Source of the DNA: Chitinophagaceae bacterium
GTDB taxonomy: Bacteria; Bacteroidota; Bacteroidia; Chitinophagales; Chitinophagaceae
Assembly (NCBI GenBank): GCA_947380605.1
Contig: CANCRO010000020.1
Span: forward strand, 1-36,902
Direction of reading: 5' to 3'
DNA: 36,902 nt
Below the pieces are notes generated by a model. That model had not been told where the DNA came from and made no database searches. It was given only the letters and a program-made list of their open reading frames with translations. Each line of letters begins with the position of its first letter. Positions within the stretch are counted from its first letter, which is position 1. A program made the translations under genes and the position numbers. This document shows positions 1 to 9,503 of this stretch, piece by piece.

Positions 1-521
1 CAGGTAGCAACACAAGCACCACAACCGATGCAGGAAGCTGCCATAAATGCATCGTCTGCATCTTTTTTATCGATAGGTAAACAGTTGGCATCCACTGCAT
101 TACCAGTATTAACTGAAATAAAACCTCCAGCCTGAATGACTCTATCAAAAGCACTTCTATCCACCGTTAAATCTTTAATAACAGGAAAGGCTTTACTGCG
201 CCATGGTTCCACCACAATGGTGTCGCCATCCTTGAAAGCACGCATATGAAGTTGGCAAGTGGTATTACTTGTCCAAGGACCATGCGCCCTTCCATTAATG
301 TGCATACTACACATACCACAAATACCTTCACGGCAATCATGATCAAATGCAATAGGCTCATCACCCGACAAAATCAACTGCTCATTTAACACATCAAACA
401 TCTCCAAAAAAGACATTTCAGAGGAGATATCCTTTACTTGATAAGTTTCCAAAGACCCTTCTGATTGATTGTTTTTTTGACGCCAAACTTTTAACGTCAG
501 ATTCATTTTGTAATGTTCCAT
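1..521 (-). CDS. sdhB: Succinate dehydrogenase iron-sulfur subunit, partial (3' end outside window)
   Basis: This is the iron-sulfur subunit of succinate dehydrogenase (complex II), which passes electrons from the flavoprotein to the membrane cytochrome. About 173 codons are present; the C-terminal part lies beyond position 1. The [2Fe-2S] ferredoxin-type cysteines are visible in CREGICGMC, and the first cysteines of the C-terminal cluster region in [10 protein letters not shown] right at the window edge. The start at 521 (MEHYKMNLT) follows the sdhA stop by about 36 bases; a second in-frame ATG at 506 (MNLTLKVW) is also possible. It is the last gene of the sdhC-sdhA-sdhB operon seen here. 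Fumarate reductase in the same family cannot be fully excluded by sequence alone, but the set matches the SDH of aerobic Bacteroidota. Confidence 0.93.
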   Translation of the reverse strand, partial: MEHYKMNLTLKVWRQKNNQSEGSLETYQVKDISSEMSFLEMFDVLNEQLILSGDEPIAFDHDCREGICGMCSMHINGRAHGPWTSNTTCQLHMRAFKDGDTIVVEPWRSKAFPVIKDLTVDRSAFDRVIQAGGFISVNTGNAVDANCLPIDKKDADDAFMAASCIGCGACVAT

Positions 522-557
522 TATTGAATGGTTAAGTTGTTGAATAGTTAGTTTAGC

Positions 558-2534
558 TTATTTGTAACTCCTTTGAGTAGGCTTTACAATTTCAAATGTA
601 AGTTCTTCTTTATTTAATTTCCAGTCACTCTCACCTACGTATTCCCAGGCAGAAACGAAACTGAAATTCTCATCATCTCTTTTGGCTTCACCATCTTCTG
701 TCTGATATTCTTCCCTAAAATGACCACCGCAACTTTCATTTCTAACGAGCGCATCTTTACACATCAATTCACCCAATTCAATAAAATCTGCCACTCTACC
801 TGCTTTATCTAATTCAGTGTTCATCCCATTGGCCTCACCTGGTATTCTTACATCTGACCAAAACTCTTTTTTCAAAGCTTGAATTTGCTCAATGGCTTCC
901 TTTAATCCTTTTTCATTTCTTGCCATTCCACATTTATCCCACATGATCAGACCAAGCCGTTTGTGGAAGCTTTCTACCGTTTGCTTTCCTTTAATATTCA
1001 GTAGGGTATCAATGCGATCTTTCACCGCTTTCTCTGTCTCGATAAAAGCAGGGTGATCAGTAGAAATACTAGCAGTACGAATTTCATCAGCCAAATAATT
1101 ACCTAAAGTATAAGGGATTACGAAATAGCCATCTGCCAAACCTTGCATCAATGCAGAAGCACCCAATCGATTAGCCCCATGTTCACTAAAATTAGCTTCA
1201 CCTAATGCATATAAACCTTTAACAGTGGTTTGTAATTCATAATCTACCCATAATCCACCCATCACATAATGCACCGCTGGATAAATCCTCATGGGCATAT
1301 CGTATGGATTTTCACCAGTAATTTTTTCGTACATAGCGAATAGATTACCATATTTTTCTTTCACCACCTCTTTTCCTAATTGAATTAATGCAGCTTCGCT
1401 AGCTGAATGGTCACCCATTTTACCCGCTTCAATTTTACCATACCTAAGAATAGCATCTGCAAAATCTAGATAAACAGCCAATTTGGTGGTTCCCACTCCA
1501 TATCCTTCATCACAACGCTCTTTAGCCGCTCTTGAGGCTACGTCACGAGGTACTAAATTCCCAAAAGCTGGATATCTTCTTTCTAGATAATAATCTCTTT
1601 CTTCTTCTGGAATATCAACCGGCTTTCTATTATCCCCTTTCGCTTTTGGGACCCATATACGACCATCATTGCGCAAACTTTCACTCATTAGTGTTAGTTT
1701 ACTTTGATAATCGCCAGAAACAGGAATACAAGTTGGATGAATTTGTGTAAAGCAAGGGTTACCAAAAAAAGCACCCTTCTTATGAGCTTTCCATGCAGCC
1801 GTTACATTACTTCCCATTGCATTAGTGCTCAAATAAAATACGTTTCCGTAACCACCCGAACATAACAGTACCGCATGGCCGAAATGTTTTTCTAATTCTC
1901 CTGTAACTAAATTACGTGCTATAATTCCTCTCGCCTTATCTTCAATCATCACTACATCTAGCATTTCATGACGAGCATACATCGTTACATTTCCTAAGGC
2001 GACTTGTCTTTCTAAAGCACTATAAGCGCCTAATAATAATTGTTGACCAGTTTGTCCAGCAGCATAAAAGGTACGTTGTACCTGTGTACCTCCAAAACTA
2101 CGATTGCTTAATAATCCTCCATATTCTCTAGCAAAGGGAACTCCTTGTGCTACGCATTGATCAATAATGGACGTACTTACCTCCGCTAAGCGATGTACAT
2201 TAGCCTCTCTAGCTCTGTAATCGCCACCCTTCACTGTATCATAAAAAAGACGGAAAACAGAATCTCCATCATTTTGATAATTCTTAGCCGCATTGATTCC
2301 TCCTTGGGCAGCAATACTATGCGCCCTGCGTGGACTATCTTGAAAACAAAATGCTTTTACCTTATAACCCATTTCTCCTAAGGAAGCAGCAGCAGATGCA
2401 CCAGCCAGACCGGTTCCTACTACAATCACTTCTAGTTTACGCTTATTAGCAGGATTCACCAGTTTCACATGCCCTTTATAATCATTCCACTTTTCATTCA
2501 TTTCACCTTTGGGAATTTTCGAATCGAAAGCCAT
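558..2534 (-). CDS. sdhA: Succinate dehydrogenase flavoprotein subunit
   Basis: This is the catalytic flavoprotein of complex II, oxidising succinate to fumarate in the TCA cycle on the cytoplasmic face of the membrane. At 658 aa it has full family length. The FAD-binding Rossmann motif VVGTGLAG is at residues 38-45. His72 in AHSIAAQGG is the expected covalent FAD-attachment residue. Active-site signatures include FTQIHPT (262-268), SESLRNDGR (284-292), VPRDVASR (about 328-335), His422 in [10 protein letters not shown] and [11 protein letters not shown] (452-462). It lies 72 bases after sdhC and 36 bases before sdhB, in the order C-A-B. No truncation is seen. The long form with a Lys-rich N-terminus is typical of the Bacteroidota and B. 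subtilis/Wolinella-type enzymes. Confidence 0.97.
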   Translation of the reverse strand: MAFDSKIPKGEMNEKWNDYKGHVKLVNPANKRKLEVIVVGTGLAGASAAASLGEMGYKVKAFCFQDSPRRAHSIAAQGGINAAKNYQNDGDSVFRLFYDTVKGGDYRAREANVHRLAEVSTSIIDQCVAQGVPFAREYGGLLSNRSFGGTQVQRTFYAAGQTGQQLLLGAYSALERQVALGNVTMYARHEMLDVVMIEDKARGIIARNLVTGELEKHFGHAVLLCSGGYGNVFYLSTNAMGSNVTAAWKAHKKGAFFGNPCFTQIHPTCIPVSGDYQSKLTLMSESLRNDGRIWVPKAKGDNRKPVDIPEEERDYYLERRYPAFGNLVPRDVASRAAKERCDEGYGVGTTKLAVYLDFADAILRYGKIEAGKMGDHSASEAALIQLGKEVVKEKYGNLFAMYEKITGENPYDMPMRIYPAVHYVMGGLWVDYELQTTVKGLYALGEANFSEHGANRLGASALMQGLADGYFVIPYTLGNYLADEIRTASISTDHPAFIETEKAVKDRIDTLLNIKGKQTVESFHKRLGLIMWDKCGMARNEKGLKEAIEQIQALKKEFWSDVRIPGEANGMNTELDKAGRVADFIELGELMCKDALVRNESCGGHFREEYQTEDGEAKRDDENFSFVSAWEYVGESDWKLNKEELTFEIVKPTQRSYK

Positions 2535-2606
2535 AGTAGAGGTAATTAGTTGATTAATTAATTGGTTGATATTTTATAATATAAATTTTTATTGAAAGCA
2601 AATGGA

Positions 2607-3320
2607 TTAACCTACCCAATGCAAATAAATAGCGATGGGCATCATTGCAAACAACAAACAAATAATAATTGAATACGCTACTCCCAATGATTTAATTAAG
2701 GGAGTATATTTTTTATGATTCCATCCAAAAGTTTGAAATGCACTTTGAAAACCATGTAATAAATGCCAGCACAAAGAAATTACACCTAACACATAGACCA
2801 CTACAATCAATAAATTATTTTGAAAAACCTGGAGCATTTCTTTATATAAATCATGCACCGACTGGTTATTATAATCGGCAAGTGTGGTCTCCTCTAATGG
2901 TCGAACATTTGCTATACCACCAAATCTTGAAGGCGTCCAGAAATGATAAAGATGCAATATTAAAAAGATAAGAATCAATGTACCTAGTAAGCCCATGCTC
3001 CGACTATACCATTTGCTATTTTCATTCAATTTGGTCACGATATACTTAACCGGCCGGGCACTCCTATTTTGCTTCCACAATAATAACCCTTGAATGATAT
3101 GTATCAATAGAAATACAAAAAGTCCAATTTCAGCAGTTCGGATGATCAAATTTGACCCCATAAAATGCCCCCAGTGATTGAAAGTCTGACCTCCATCATT
3201 GAAAAAAATCATTGAATTGATAGCGCAGTGAACAATCAAAAAGCTGATTAAAAAGAAGCCAGTAAGGCCCATGGTAATTTTCTTTCCAATCGAAGAGGCG
3301 AAAAATTGTTTAGATGTCAT
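2607..3320 (-). CDS. sdhC: Succinate dehydrogenase cytochrome b subunit
   Basis: This is the membrane anchor that binds heme b and reduces quinone for complex II. The 237-aa protein has five predicted membrane helices (about residues 15-38, 60-82, 108-128, 168-190 and 208-232). Histidines sit inside or near helices at 31, 74, 123, 126, 186 and 189, enough for the two-heme arrangement of single-subunit (type B) anchors. No separate sdhD is present, as expected when one fused cytochrome b serves the complex. It is the first gene of the operon and has a TAnnTTTG promoter box just upstream. The start at 3320 (MTSKQFF) gives a short cytoplasmic N-terminus before helix 1. Confidence 0.94.
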   Translation of the reverse strand: MTSKQFFASSIGKKITMGLTGFFLISFLIVHCAINSMIFFNDGGQTFNHWGHFMGSNLIIRTAEIGLFVFLLIHIIQGLLLWKQNRSARPVKYIVTKLNENSKWYSRSMGLLGTLILIFLILHLYHFWTPSRFGGIANVRPLEETTLADYNNQSVHDLYKEMLQVFQNNLLIVVVYVLGVISLCWHLLHGFQSAFQTFGWNHKKYTPLIKSLGVAYSIIICLLFAMMPIAIYLHWVG

Positions 3321-3347
3321 ATAAACTTGATTAATTTTTTCAGGTTA

Positions 3348-3355
3348 CAAAAATA
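3348..3355 (-). promoter_or_regulatory. Putative -7 box of the sdhCAB operon
   Basis: On the minus strand this reads TATTTTTG, matching the Bacteroidota TAnnTTTG consensus, 28 bases upstream of the sdhC start. No convincing TTG lies at the right distance upstream, so this is a match to the -7 element only. Confidence 0.4.
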
Positions 3356-3437
3356 CGTAAGGAACCATCAAAAAAGTTTTTAATTAAAAAATATTACGCA
3401 AAGGTTTTCGGACATTGTTAAATATCAAAAAAAACAA

Positions 3438-4001
3438 TTATTTAAGCTGCCGATTGATCCAGTCATCCACCTGATTAAACACCAATTCGGGCTTTAATGT
3501 TCGCCACTGTGGAAAATCCATCAAAGCGACATAATTAGTCAGCCTAGCCCGCTTAAAATCGTACTGACTTTGGACGGGCATATCCACAATAACTACCCAG
3601 CCCCCCTCGTCTGAAAGGGATTCAAACCATTCTTCATAATAACTATCATCGCTACTATGAAAATTCAGTACATTTTCTGCGATTAATATAAATTTAGAAA
3701 TACCCTGTTTTTGAAGCAAATCGGTGATATCCCTTCGAAGGGTCATCACATCATTTTCGATCGCATCATTCCATTCGCCCATTAGTTCAATGATCGCGTA
3801 TTGCTGTTCGTACTCTACAAACAATATTTTTAAATATAAAGTCCGAGAACCAAAATCGTCCCATTGAGGATGAATGTAATAATTATAGACGGTATTGGAG
3901 AACTCAAATTCACTGTAGATTCGACCATAAAAGGGTGACAATTGATCCTCTTCAGCAGTATAAAGATGTCTCCAATTAAAATATGGTTCAATGTCTTGCA
4001 T
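3438..4001 (-). CDS. Hypothetical protein, 187 aa, acidic, cytosolic
   Basis: I do not recognise a named family. The protein is acidic and rich in Tyr, Trp and Asp/Glu, with no signal peptide or membrane helix. Alternating strands and helices are suggested: strands at about 55-75 (TLYLKILFVEY, YAIIELMGEW), a helix at about 82-98, then strands FILIAENVL (about 103-111) and WVVIVDMPV (134-142), and a C-terminal helix ending LVFNQVDDWINRQLK. This alternation would fit an STAS-like or Rossmann-like alpha/beta fold, but that is only inference. It reads in the same direction as sdhC, 117 bases away; the promoter box in that gap argues that sdh has its own promoter. The gene upstream on this strand is the sugar kinase, 130 bases away. 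Confidence 0.75.
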   Translation of the reverse strand: MQDIEPYFNWRHLYTAEEDQLSPFYGRIYSEFEFSNTVYNYYIHPQWDDFGSRTLYLKILFVEYEQQYAIIELMGEWNDAIENDVMTLRRDITDLLQKQGISKFILIAENVLNFHSSDDSYYEEWFESLSDEGGWVVIVDMPVQSQYDFKRARLTNYVALMDFPQWRTLKPELVFNQVDDWINRQLK

Positions 4002-4131
4002 GTATGAAAGCTCGTTGATATTTTAAATCAAAAATTTAGCGAAATAAAAATAGTGGATACAACAGGGATTAACAATAATCCATTCGATTTTTACTCCCCT
4101 ATTCTTTCTAAATAATTGAATAAAATGACGT

Positions 4132-4974
4132 TTATTTAGAATGATATTTAATGAGACCATCCATTGGATTTTTTAATACTTTCCCCAATTGCAATTCATA
4201 GGAATTACACATTTCATTCAACACATCTTTGAATCCAAAAGCAACACTTCCAACGAAATTGATAGGCATAGTCCAACTTTCCTTGTATTTATAAACGTGA
4301 TGAAAGAAAAAATCATTGAAGCTATCTTCTATAATATTTTCCACCATGTAATGCCCCCTATTTTCAATTAAAAATTGAACAAAACTTGCTAGGTACCGAT
4401 TAGGTAAAGGTTTTTTATAAACCGCTTCAAGAATCTCGGCAGAGTTAGTTTTAAATAGGGCATTAAAACGATCCATCAAATCGGGATCAAAAGTATTGTA
4501 CAAATAATATTGGACTACCTTTTTTCCCATATAGGCCCCACTGCCCTCATCACCCAAAACAAATCCAAGTCCTGGACTATTTTTAACTATTTTTTTACCG
4601 TTGTAATAACAAGAATTTGATCCAGTCCCCAAAATACAGGCTACCCCTTGTTGGTCACCACACAATGCTTTTGCTGCGCCCATCAAATCGTGGGTAACCT
4701 GGATAGCAGAATGGGGAAATAAATTGCTCAACGCTTTTTTTACCAATTTTTCATTTCCTGGATTAATACACCCTGTTCCATAAAAAAATATTTCATCTGG
4801 CGCTATTCCCTTCAATTTTGACTGAACCTCAGCACCCACAATTTGCTGAATTTGATCAGTCTTTAGAAAATAAGGACTTAACCCCTGGGTAGAAAGGATT
4901 TTCTTTTTATTATTCTGCAACAGACACCAAGTCGTTTTAGTAGCGCCACTATCGGCAATTAATTTAATTGACAT
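4132..4974 (-). CDS. BadF/BadG/BcrA/BcrD-type ATPase, N-acetylglucosamine kinase-like
   Basis: This is a kinase of the ASKHA (actin/hexokinase-like) fold. The N-terminal phosphate-1 loop LIADSGATKTTW (residues 5-16) is typical of the N-acetylglucosamine kinase branch of the BadF family. The second glycine-rich segment ILGTGSNSCYYNG (about residues 114-126) and GLGFVLGDEGSGAYMGKK (about 135-152) are the phosphate-2 and sugar-pocket signatures. At 280 aa it is of normal length for the Bacteroidota members. The likely job is phosphorylation of an amino sugar released during cell-wall turnover or taken up from outside. No sugar-transport or murQ-like neighbour is present, so the substrate is not fixed by context. 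It is divergent from the ctp protease gene across a 103-bp spacer. Confidence 0.8.
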   Translation of the reverse strand: MSIKLIADSGATKTTWCLLQNNKKKILSTQGLSPYFLKTDQIQQIVGAEVQSKLKGIAPDEIFFYGTGCINPGNEKLVKKALSNLFPHSAIQVTHDLMGAAKALCGDQQGVACILGTGSNSCYYNGKKIVKNSPGLGFVLGDEGSGAYMGKKVVQYYLYNTFDPDLMDRFNALFKTNSAEILEAVYKKPLPNRYLASFVQFLIENRGHYMVENIIEDSFNDFFFHHVYKYKESWTMPINFVGSVAFGFKDVLNEMCNSYELQLGKVLKNPMDGLIKYHSK

Positions 4975-4978
4975 ACAT

Positions 4979-4986
4979 CAAATTTA
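4979..4986 (-). promoter_or_regulatory. Possible -7 box directly in front of the NagK-like kinase
   Basis: The minus strand reads TAAATTTG (TAnnTTTG) ending five bases before the kinase ATG at 4974. If used, the transcript would be almost or wholly leaderless. No clear TTG is present upstream, so the call is weak. Confidence 0.3.
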
Positions 4987-5077
4987 TACTTTTTTATAGT
5001 GATTATCACTTCCATTTAAAACTCAACTACCGCATTCATTATATTTCATTTATTTTCGTGTTAATAAGTGATAAGAT

Positions 5078-6664
5078 ATGAATAAAAAGATCCAAATATG
5101 GCTTCCTCTGCTTATTAGCATCGCCATGATTGCTGGTATGCTGATAGGATATAAAATGAGGGATAACCAACCCGGAAGAAATTTTTTCTCTCTTGACAAG
5201 GTAACTGCTTTACAAGAAGTAATGAATTTAATCCAAAATAAATATGTGGATGAGGTAAAGATAAACTCATTGGGTGATTCTGCTATCATGACTGTTTTAA
5301 ATAAACTGGATCCGCATTCGGTATTTATTCCTGCAGAAGAACTTCAAGCGGTTAACGACGATATTGCTGGAAACTTTTTTGGAATAGGAATTGAATTTAA
5401 TATTTTCAACGACACACTAAATGTTTTAAACGTAATCCCCGATGGCCCCAGCTTTAAGGCTGGATTAACCATCGGAGATAAATTAATTCAAGTAAATGAT
5501 AGTGTTATTGTTGGAAAAAAAATATCTGCTGAAAGTATAAAGAAACTATTGAGAGGTGAATTAGGCACATCAGTTGCTGTTAATGTTGTTCGAGAAGGTA
5601 AAGTCCAGAAATTTTCTATCGTTCGAGGAATCATACCGGTTAGCAGTGTAGATGCCAGCTATATCATTGAAAATGGCATTGGCTATATTAAACTCAATAA
5701 GTTTTCTCAGGTTACGTACAAAGAGTTTATGAAGGCTTTAGAAGGCTTACAAAAACAAGGACTTAAAAAATTAATACTAGACTTAAGAGGTAATGGTGGG
5801 GGTGTTTTAGATGAGGCAACTGCTATTGCTGATGAATTTTTATCGGGTAATAAATTAATTACTTATACCGAGGGAAAGCATATTCCAAAAAAAGAATATC
5901 GTTGCCAAAGAGAAGGGCTTTTTGAGAATGGAGCCTTAGTGGTTTTAGCAGATGAAGGATCTGCAAGTGCAAGTGAAGTTCTAATGGGTGCCCTTCAAGA
6001 CTGGGATAGAGCTACTATTATAGGTAGACGTAGTTTTGGAAAGGGATTAGTGCAAGAGCAATTTGATTTGAATGATGGAAGTGCACTAAGGTTAACAGTG
6101 GCAAGATATTATACGCCAATAGGAAGGAGTATTCAACGGTCCTATAAAAATGGAGAAAGGGCTTATTATGAAGAAATTAATCAACGATTTCATGATGGTG
6201 AAGTGGTTAATGCAGATTCTCTAAAAAATGATACCAGCAAAATTTTTACCACTCAAAAAGGGAAAAAATTATTTGGAGGTGGTGGCATTACTCCAGATAT
6301 TTTTGTTGCGCTTGATACTGCTTTATTTTCTAATCACCTTTCAAGAATATATATGAAAGGCATTATTGGCGATTTTACTTATCATTATTTTTTACAGAAT
6401 AAAGCTCGTTTATCTAGTCTTAAAAATATCTCAGCTTTTGGCAATCAATTTTCATTTAACGAAGTCGATTGGAAACAGTTTCAAGATGTAGCAAAAAAAG
6501 ATTCTATCGATTTATCCGCTATCAATTCAACTGATAAAAAACAATTGTTAACCAGAATTAAATCATCACTAGCCAGACAAATCTGGCAAAATGAAGGATT
6601 TTATGAAATCATAAATAAAGAAGATCATGCTGTATTGAAGGGGATTGAAATATTGTCAAAATAA
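5078..6664 (+). CDS. S41-family C-terminal processing peptidase (Ctp/Prc type)
   Basis: This is a periplasmic serine protease that trims or degrades proteins from their C-termini. The 528-aa protein has an N-terminal membrane helix or uncleaved signal (about residues 8-25, WLPLLISIAMIAGMLIGY), a PDZ domain (about 97-180, starting GNFFGIGIEF) and the S41 catalytic domain. The catalytic signature DEGSASASEVLMGALQD is at about 292-308 (Ser297 the likely nucleophile) and the partner Lys322 is in FGKGLVQ. The substrate-groove motif LILDLRGNGGG is at 232-242. A C-terminal region of about 110 residues follows the catalytic core, as in many Bacteroidota homologues. It is divergent from the kinase gene and 53 bases upstream of the cystathionine beta-synthase gene, a functional mismatch that suggests proximity without a common pathway. 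Confidence 0.92.
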   Translation: MNKKIQIWLPLLISIAMIAGMLIGYKMRDNQPGRNFFSLDKVTALQEVMNLIQNKYVDEVKINSLGDSAIMTVLNKLDPHSVFIPAEELQAVNDDIAGNFFGIGIEFNIFNDTLNVLNVIPDGPSFKAGLTIGDKLIQVNDSVIVGKKISAESIKKLLRGELGTSVAVNVVREGKVQKFSIVRGIIPVSSVDASYIIENGIGYIKLNKFSQVTYKEFMKALEGLQKQGLKKLILDLRGNGGGVLDEATAIADEFLSGNKLITYTEGKHIPKKEYRCQREGLFENGALVVLADEGSASASEVLMGALQDWDRATIIGRRSFGKGLVQEQFDLNDGSALRLTVARYYTPIGRSIQRSYKNGERAYYEEINQRFHDGEVVNADSLKNDTSKIFTTQKGKKLFGGGGITPDIFVALDTALFSNHLSRIYMKGIIGDFTYHYFLQNKARLSSLKNISAFGNQFSFNEVDWKQFQDVAKKDSIDLSAINSTDKKQLLTRIKSSLARQIWQNEGFYEIINKEDHAVLKGIEILSK

Positions 6665-6717
6665 TGCTATCATTTATAGGTTATACCTTTCGTTCACTTT
6701 GTTAAAACAACTATTTT

Positions 6718-8073
6718 ATGTGGCTAAATAACATTTTGGAAACCATTGGTAATACACCATTGATTCAAATAAACAAAATAACGAAAGACCTTCCTTGCAC
6801 CGTTTTAGCCAAAGTAGAATATTTTAATCCTGGCAATAGTATTAAAGATCGGATGGCACTCAAAATGCTAGAAGTAGCAGAGAAGGAAGGAAAAATAAAG
6901 CCTGGAGGTACCATTATAGAAGGAACGAGTGGCAATACAGGTATGGGGCTCGCCTTAGCCGCCTGTGTAAAAGGATATAAATGCATTTTCACTACTACCG
7001 AAAAGCAATCGAAAGAGAAGGCAGACATTTTAAAAGCAGTGGGTGCAGAAGTAATTATTTGTCCAACTAATGTAGAGCCTGAAGATCCAAGAAGTTATTA
7101 TTTTGTCAGCAAAAGACTAGCTGCTGAAGTGCCTAATAGTTGGTATGTAAACCAATATGACAATCTCGCTAATCGACTTACGCACTATGAACAAACTGGA
7201 CCAGAAATTTGGGAGCAAACGGAAGGTAAGGTTACCCATTTAGTGGTAGCTACTGGCACTGGGGGTACCATTGTTGGGACTGGAAAATACTTAAAAGAAA
7301 AAAATCCTGCTATTAAAGTTTGGGCTATCGATTCCTATGGCTCCCTATTAAAAAAATATTTCGATACTGGAGAAATAGATCATAAAGAAGTATACCCCTA
7401 CATCAGTGAAGGTTTTGGAGAAGACTTTGTGCCTGCCAATTACGACATGAGTGTGATTGATGAATTTACTAAAGTCACTGATAAAGACGGGGCTGTAATG
7501 GCTAGACGAATTGCTAAAGAAGAAGGGCTTTTTTGCGGATATAGTGCAGGTAGTTGTTTACAGGGATTAATGCAACTAAAAGATCAATTAAAAAAAGGAG
7601 ATGTTGTAGTGCTGATTTTCCACGATCATGGTAGCCGTTATGTTGGAAAAATATATAATGATGAGTGGATGTTAGAAAGAGGTTTTTTAGAAATGAAAAC
7701 CTTTAAAGATCTTATTAATGGAAGAGGCAGTCAAAGATTGATTACGCTTACCCCAAATCAATCCGTTTCAGCTGCCATAGAATTGATGAAAAAATATGAT
7801 ATTGAAAATATCCCAGTGATGAGTGAAGGTTCAAACGTAGGAGCTATTTCTGCAGGTGGTTTATTTAATCAAATACTTAACAATGGCGGCATTAAAACGC
7901 AAACTATAGCATCAGTGATGGAAAAAGCCTATCCCGAAGTAGCTTTCGACTGTCCTGTTGAAAGATTAAGTAATTTTATCACCAAAGAAAATGGTGCCGT
8001 ACTCAGTAAGGATGAAACCGGAATGTTTCATATTGTTACCAAGTATGATATTATTCAAAGCCTCTCAAAATAA
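6718..8073 (+). CDS. Cystathionine beta-synthase (PLP fold-type II enzyme with C-terminal CBS domains)
   Basis: This PLP enzyme of the cysteine synthase/cystathionine beta-synthase family would join homoserine- or homocysteine-level sulfur to serine. The PLP lysine is Lys43 in NSIKDR, the phosphate-binding loop is GTSGNTG (69-75), and the substrate region includes ATGTGGT near 178. Unlike the shorter cysK at 28093-29004, it has about 115 extra C-terminal residues: a pair of CBS motifs starting near 335 (QSVSAAIELMKKYDIENIPVM), with the usual alternation of strands and helices. That architecture is the one of cystathionine beta-synthases, where CBS domains are regulatory. It follows ctp by 53 bases and stands apart from the cys operon. 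The exact reaction (cystathionine versus cysteine formation) cannot be proved from sequence. Confidence 0.85.
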   Translation: MWLNNILETIGNTPLIQINKITKDLPCTVLAKVEYFNPGNSIKDRMALKMLEVAEKEGKIKPGGTIIEGTSGNTGMGLALAACVKGYKCIFTTTEKQSKEKADILKAVGAEVIICPTNVEPEDPRSYYFVSKRLAAEVPNSWYVNQYDNLANRLTHYEQTGPEIWEQTEGKVTHLVVATGTGGTIVGTGKYLKEKNPAIKVWAIDSYGSLLKKYFDTGEIDHKEVYPYISEGFGEDFVPANYDMSVIDEFTKVTDKDGAVMARRIAKEEGLFCGYSAGSCLQGLMQLKDQLKKGDVVVLIFHDHGSRYVGKIYNDEWMLERGFLEMKTFKDLINGRGSQRLITLTPNQSVSAAIELMKKYDIENIPVMSEGSNVGAISAGGLFNQILNNGGIKTQTIASVMEKAYPEVAFDCPVERLSNFITKENGAVLSKDETGMFHIVTKYDIIQSLSK

Positions 8074-8234
8074 GCCTGCCTGTTTTTTTAACTGGAAACT
8101 TTACGACTCTTCAATTTAAATATAGTGTCAACTTTAGAAAATAAATTGATATATAAATATAAGCTTATATAGAAATGCTATTTGATAATTAACTAATCCG
8201 GTTAAATAAGCGTTCGATAAAAGCTAAATTCACT

Positions 8235-8242
8235 TAATTTTG
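8235..8242 (+). promoter_or_regulatory. Putative -7 box of fructose-bisphosphate aldolase gene
   Basis: TAATTTTG matches TAnnTTTG and lies 14 bases before the fbaA ATG at 8257. A near-match -33 element (TTC at 8213-8215) precedes it by 19 bases. The implied 5' leader is very short. Confidence 0.5.
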
Positions 8243-8256
8243 CAAAAAAAACAATT

Positions 8257-9324
8257 ATGGGTAAGTACAAAGCCGGCGTATTACACGGAGCTGAATTAGA
8301 AGCACTTTATAATGATGCAAAAGATAACCAATTTGCATTACCTGCAGTTAACTGCATAGGAACAGACACTATTAATGGGGTTTTAGAATCCGCTGCAAAG
8401 GTTAATTCTCCTGTAATTATACAATTTAGTAATGGCGGTGCGCAATTTTTAGCTGGAAAAGGGATGCCCAATGATAAGTTACAAGCGAATATCTCTGGAG
8501 GTATTTCTGGTGCATTGCACATTCATAATGTTGCTAAACATTATGGGGTACCGGTAGTTTTACATACAGACCATGCTGCTAAAAAATGGCTTCCTTGGAT
8601 AAGTGGTTTAATTGATGCGGGAGAACAATTTTATAAAGAAAAAGGCCAACCACTTTTCAGTTCTCATATGCTTGATTTAAGTGAAGAACCGATTGAAGAA
8701 AATATTCATACTTCTGTAGAGTTTTACAAAAGAATGGCGCCCTTGGGCATGAGTATCGAAATTGAATTAGGCGTAACCGGAGGTGAAGAAGATGGAGTAG
8801 ACAATACGGATATTGAAAATGATAAGTTATATACTCAACCGCAGCACGTAGCTTACTCCTACACTGAATTAAGCAAGGTAGGCAGTATGTTTACTGTAGC
8901 AGCTGCTTTTGGAAATGTTCATGGTGTTTACAAATCAGGTAATGTAGAATTAAGGCCTGAAATATTAAACAACAGTCAGCTTTTTATTGAGAAAGAATTA
9001 GGTACTGGACCAAAACCAGTATTCTTTGTATTCCATGGTGGCAGTGGCTCACCTCAAAATCAAATTCGTGAGGCTATTGGATATGGAGCTATCAAAATGA
9101 ATATTGATACCGATCTTCAATGGGCTTTCTGGGACGGAGTACTAGAGAATTACAAAAAGAATGAAGCCTACCTTCAAGGACAATTAGGCAACCCAGATGG
9201 TGCAGACAAGCCTAACAAAAAACATTATGACCCAAGAGTTTGGCTTCGAAAAGGTCAAGAAAGCTTCAGCAAAAGATTAGAAATTGCATTCGAAGACCTA
9301 AATTGTATCAATAGAAATGCTTAG
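8257..9324 (+). CDS. fbaA: Class II fructose-bisphosphate aldolase
   Basis: This zinc-dependent aldolase cleaves fructose 1,6-bisphosphate to glyceraldehyde 3-phosphate and dihydroxyacetone phosphate, in glycolysis and in reverse in gluconeogenesis. The 355-aa length and sequence fit the class II group A enzymes (E. coli FbaA type). LHTDHAAKKW (residues 102-111) carries the catalytic Asp105 and a zinc-binding His106. Other signatures are EIELGVTGGEEDGVDN (about 168-183), FHGGSGSP (about 259-266) with a metal-binding His, and the phosphate-binding NIDTDLQWA (about 282-290). It is a single-gene unit on the plus strand, with its own promoter box and a 183-bp upstream spacer. Confidence 0.96.
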   Translation: MGKYKAGVLHGAELEALYNDAKDNQFALPAVNCIGTDTINGVLESAAKVNSPVIIQFSNGGAQFLAGKGMPNDKLQANISGGISGALHIHNVAKHYGVPVVLHTDHAAKKWLPWISGLIDAGEQFYKEKGQPLFSSHMLDLSEEPIEENIHTSVEFYKRMAPLGMSIEIELGVTGGEEDGVDNTDIENDKLYTQPQHVAYSYTELSKVGSMFTVAAAFGNVHGVYKSGNVELRPEILNNSQLFIEKELGTGPKPVFFVFHGGSGSPQNQIREAIGYGAIKMNIDTDLQWAFWDGVLENYKKNEAYLQGQLGNPDGADKPNKKHYDPRVWLRKGQESFSKRLEIAFEDLNCINRNA

Positions 9325-9329
9325 CTGCA

Positions 9330-9345
9330 TTTTCCGAAAGGAAAA
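9330..9345 (+). terminator. Weak hairpin downstream of fbaA
   Basis: TTTTCC-GAAA-GGAAAA forms a six-pair stem with a GNRA-type tetraloop six bases after the fbaA stop. The following T run is short (CGTTTAT), so it may only be a 3'-end stabiliser. Confidence 0.3.
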
Positions 9346-9503
9346 CGTTTATAAAGCATGAAATTTGAGTTATTTTGGATAATGAATTTGTTTTTTAGTA
9401 TTTAAAAAGTAGATTCAAAAAATGAATATTTTTTTATCATTAAAAAAACACAATAAAACTTTACGACTTCTAGAAGTATAAAATTATTGTTTGGCCAATT
9501 TAT

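Noticed and set aside
1532-1750. A 72-aa plus-strand frame inside sdhA
   Set aside because: Antisense to a highly conserved gene; the open frame follows from codon bias on the other strand.
1-3320. Fumarate reductase instead of succinate dehydrogenase
   Set aside because: The families are close and context is not decisive, but an apparently aerobic Bacteroidota with this sdhCAB set makes succinate dehydrogenase more likely; stated as such in the entries.
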